Both the position numbers and the translations under genes were made by a program. From CAJXVA01 sp963761755 (GTDB lineage: Bacteria > Myxococcota_A > Polyangia > Nannocystales > Nannocystaceae), in NCBI GenBank assembly GCA_963761755.1, contig CAVXIC010000040.1:1-64000 (forward strand): 64,000 bases of DNA, in the 5' to 3' direction. The notes below the pieces were generated by a model. That model saw nothing but the letters and a program-made list of their open reading frames with translations. It was not told the DNA's origin and searched no databases. Within the stretch, counting starts at the first letter, position 1. The number at the start of each line of letters is the position of its first letter. This document shows positions 62,016 through 64,000 of the stretch, one piece after another.

Positions 62016-63392
62016 GTGCAGCTCGTCGGTTCCATCCTGTCATTGCCCACCCTTCTGTTCCTTGCAGGTTCACCCACCACCGACCTTGCGACGGACCCGA
62101 CCGACACCGCCGAGGGTGCGCTGCCGATGCAGCCTCCACCGGGCATGTTCCCCCAGACGCCGAGGGCACCCGGTGATCTCCAGGGGCCCTCGGGGCCCGT
62201 GCACCTGGGCGACAAGATCCTCTTCGTCAACTTCGACGGCGCGTCCATGAACGCGTGCAACTCGGGCCCGCAGAACAACTGCTCGAGCCTCTTCTTCGGG
62301 ACGGTCCTCCCCTACTCCGGGGATGCGGCCAAGCGGGCTTCGGTCATCCAGATCGTCCGCACCCGCGTCCAAGACTTCGGCATCACGGTCACCGACACCC
62401 GCCCCGGAAGCGGGGACTACGACATGGAGATGGTCGGCGACTGGGCCGGCGCCTCGGGTCAAGGATTCGCCGGCGTCGCACCGGGCCCAGTCGACTGCTT
62501 CGACAATCGCGGCGGCGAGGTCTCCTTCACGCTCGAAGCGGCGGGCACGTCGGACGGCATCGCCGAGATCATCCTTCAAGAGGTCGCCCACACCTGGGGA
62601 CTCGAGCATGTCGACGATCAAACCGACCTGCTCTATCCGACCACGCAGGGCCAGAACAAGACGTTCAAGGACGAGTGTCTGACGATCGTCCGGCTCAATG
62701 ACAACGGCTCGACCACGCCGGTCAGCGGCACGTGCAACGCGGTGCACAACCAGTTTTGCGGCAGCAACGTCCAGAACAGCTACCAGGAGCTGCTCGCGGT
62801 GTTTGGGCCCGGCGTCCCCGACACCACCGCTCCGACCGTGCAGATCCTCGAGCCCGTCGATGGCGCCACCCTCGAGGGCGACGTCAACCTGCGCATCGGC
62901 TTCGCGGACGACCAGTCGCCTGCGATCATCAACGCGACCATCCTCATCGAGAGCAGCAGCCTCGACGGACCCGTGGAGAACGACGGCGCCTACGCTGCCC
63001 CGACCGAGCTCGACTTCCCCATCACCGACTTGCCCGGCGGCGAGTACACGATCACCATCGACGCCACCGACGAAGAGGACAACCCCGCCAGCGACTCGGT
63101 CACCATCACCGTCATCGGCGATCCCCCCGAGGGCACCGGTGGCGACGGCGGCGATGGCAGCGGAGGGGCGACCTCGGGCACCGGCGGGGCAGATGCGAGC
63201 GATGACGGCGGCGACTCCGACGGCGGCGACGCGGGCGACGCGGGCGGTGACGCTGGAGCCGGCGGCGACACCGATGGGTTTGGGAACGCCGCTGGCGACG
63301 ACGGTGGCTGTGCGCTCGAGCGTCCGCGCTCCCCGATCGGTTGGGCCGCATTGGGCCTGGTGGGCCTGATGCTGGTCCGCCGTCGCGACTAG
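62016..63392 (+). CDS. secreted metzincin-like protein with Gln-for-His zinc site and MYXO-CTERM-like tail
   Basis: A 458-residue protein, GTG 62016 (SD GGAGG at about 62005). A signal peptide is followed by a linker and a domain starting KILFVNFDGASMNACNSG. Its active-site region is LQEVAHTWGLEHVDD, so the metzincin HExxHxxGxxH reads Q188-E189-xx-H192-xx-G-xx-H198. A beta-sandwich (about 270-370, TVQILEPVDGATLEGDVNLRI) follows. The Gly/Asp-rich end finishes with CALERPRSPIGWAALGLVGL and RRRD, resembling the MYXO-CTERM sorting signal. Whether the Gln site binds zinc is unknown. Paralogue next door. Confidence 0.8.
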   Translation: MQLVGSILSLPTLLFLAGSPTTDLATDPTDTAEGALPMQPPPGMFPQTPRAPGDLQGPSGPVHLGDKILFVNFDGASMNACNSGPQNNCSSLFFGTVLPYSGDAAKRASVIQIVRTRVQDFGITVTDTRPGSGDYDMEMVGDWAGASGQGFAGVAPGPVDCFDNRGGEVSFTLEAAGTSDGIAEIILQEVAHTWGLEHVDDQTDLLYPTTQGQNKTFKDECLTIVRLNDNGSTTPVSGTCNAVHNQFCGSNVQNSYQELLAVFGPGVPDTTAPTVQILEPVDGATLEGDVNLRIGFADDQSPAIINATILIESSSLDGPVENDGAYAAPTELDFPITDLPGGEYTITIDATDEEDNPASDSVTITVIGDPPEGTGGDGGDGSGGATSGTGGADASDDGGDSDGGDAGDAGGDAGAGGDTDGFGNAAGDDGGCALERPRSPIGWAALGLVGLMLVRRRD

Positions 63393-63496
63393 CTCGCCGG
63401 CGCGAGGAGCCGCGAGGAGGCGCCTGCACCGCGATGCGACGGGTCGCCGCACCGGCCGCTCCCACCTGCGAGCATCGCCTGCTAGCCTAGGTGCGC

Positions 63497-64000
63497 ATGA
63501 TTGCGGCGATGTCCTTGATGCTCGTGCCCGCGCTGTTGCTCGAGCCTACGGGAACGCCCTCGCTCCAGGCGGCGCCGCGGCCCGCTGGCGCCGCGCCGCG
63601 GCAGACCACACCCGAGCTGCTCTACATCAACTTCGATGGCGCGGTGCTGCAGAAGGGCTGCGGCAACGATCCGCACTATGACTGCAGCACGCTCGCGGGC
63701 ACGTTCGATGGATATGTGGGGCCGTACACCGGCAACACCACGCAGCGCATGTCGATCCTGCAGGCGACCCGCAAGGCGGTGGCCGACTTCGGCGTTCGGG
63801 TTGTGACCAAGCGCCCGCCCGACGACGTCGACTACACGATGGTCATCTACGGGGACCTCGGCGACCAAGACTTCGCTGGCGTCGCGCCCTACATCGACTG
63901 CGAGGACCTCAACCTGGGCGATACGAGCTTCACCCAGGCGTTCACGGGCTCGAGCACGGGGTCCACTGTCATCCTTCAGGAGGCGGCACACACCTGGGGC
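63497..64000 (+). CDS. paralogous secreted metzincin-like protein, 3' end outside window
   Basis: Only the first 168 residues are present; the frame is open to the window end. It has a signal peptide (MIAAMSLMLVPALLLEP), then ELLYINFDGAVLQKGCGND, FGVRVVTKRPPDDVDYTMVIYGD, and DFAGVAPYIDCEDLN. The last visible segment is VILQEAAHTWG, with Q161 where a zinc-binding His normally stands. The domain is clearly homologous to the gene at 62,016, so this is a tandem pair. Confidence 0.85.
   Translation, partial: MIAAMSLMLVPALLLEPTGTPSLQAAPRPAGAAPRQTTPELLYINFDGAVLQKGCGNDPHYDCSTLAGTFDGYVGPYTGNTTQRMSILQATRKAVADFGVRVVTKRPPDDVDYTMVIYGDLGDQDFAGVAPYIDCEDLNLGDTSFTQAFTGSSTGSTVILQEAAHTWG

Overview
The window looks like chromosomal DNA of a high-GC myxobacterium. 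The Nannocystaceae (Plesiocystis/Enhygromyxa/Nannocystis) type fits best. The signs are many short lipoproteins with S/G/T/D-rich linkers after the lipobox, long Ser/Thr kinases with TPR tails (one with an HRD-[IV]-S-P-x-N catalytic loop), OmpA proteins with thrombospondin type 3 repeats, a MYXO-CTERM-like C-terminal tail, and frequent GTG starts. This placement is inference from gene content; no rRNA marker is present.

Region 1 (about 1-3,870) is an accessory segment that starts at a factor-independent terminator. It carries an overlapping pair of unrecognised proteins, a small acidic protein, a HEPN-like protein, a ribbon-helix-helix protein and a serine recombinase. A perfect palindrome sits at the recombinase start. 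Region 2 (about 3,880-11,549) is an insertion-sequence graveyard. It holds a frameshifted IS66 remnant, one complete IS21-family element with terminal repeats, the 3' part of a second IS21-family element, a stranded lipoprotein metallopeptidase/PDZ gene pair, a broken IS3-family orfA, and a 3'-truncated ISL3-family element lying in its A-tract.

Region 3 (11,552-64,000) is dense chromosomal backbone. From left to right it holds:
- cell-surface lipoproteins (LRR-like, FG-GAP, IgGFc-binding-like), a conserved hypothetical, a VOC protein and a WecG/TagA glycosyltransferase;
- a 1,518-residue fusion of phosphomannose isomerase, phosphomannomutase and a nucleotidyltransferase-like/beta-helix part, which could supply GDP-mannose or a related sugar nucleotide;
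- nitronate monooxygenase, thioredoxin, a YigZ/IMPACT protein, an alpha/beta hydrolase, OmpA, HemJ, a radical SAM protein, a PpiC lipoprotein and MiaB;
- a GroES-like protein coupled to an SppA fused to a predicted beta-barrel;
- panB, a TerB-like protein and a methyltransferase, which look like one operon; then superoxide dismutase and a kinase-TPR protein;
- a second SppA/barrel fusion downstream of mutS2, which has an apparent 1-bp frameshift;
- an NhaD-like antiporter, an operon of phosphohexomutase, a carboxypeptidase-regulatory-like protein and a double-kinase protein, a large ABC-2-like permease, and two paralogous secreted metzincin-like proteins whose first zinc-ligand His is Gln.

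Several genes are translationally coupled by 4-bp ATGA/GTGA overlaps (recombinase-RHH, yigZ-hydrolase, groES-like-sppA, terB-like-methyltransferase, mutase-regulatory protein). Many open frames of 200-1,400 codons lie antisense to these genes; they are GC-driven shadows and were left out. I saw no rRNA, tRNA or CRISPR array.
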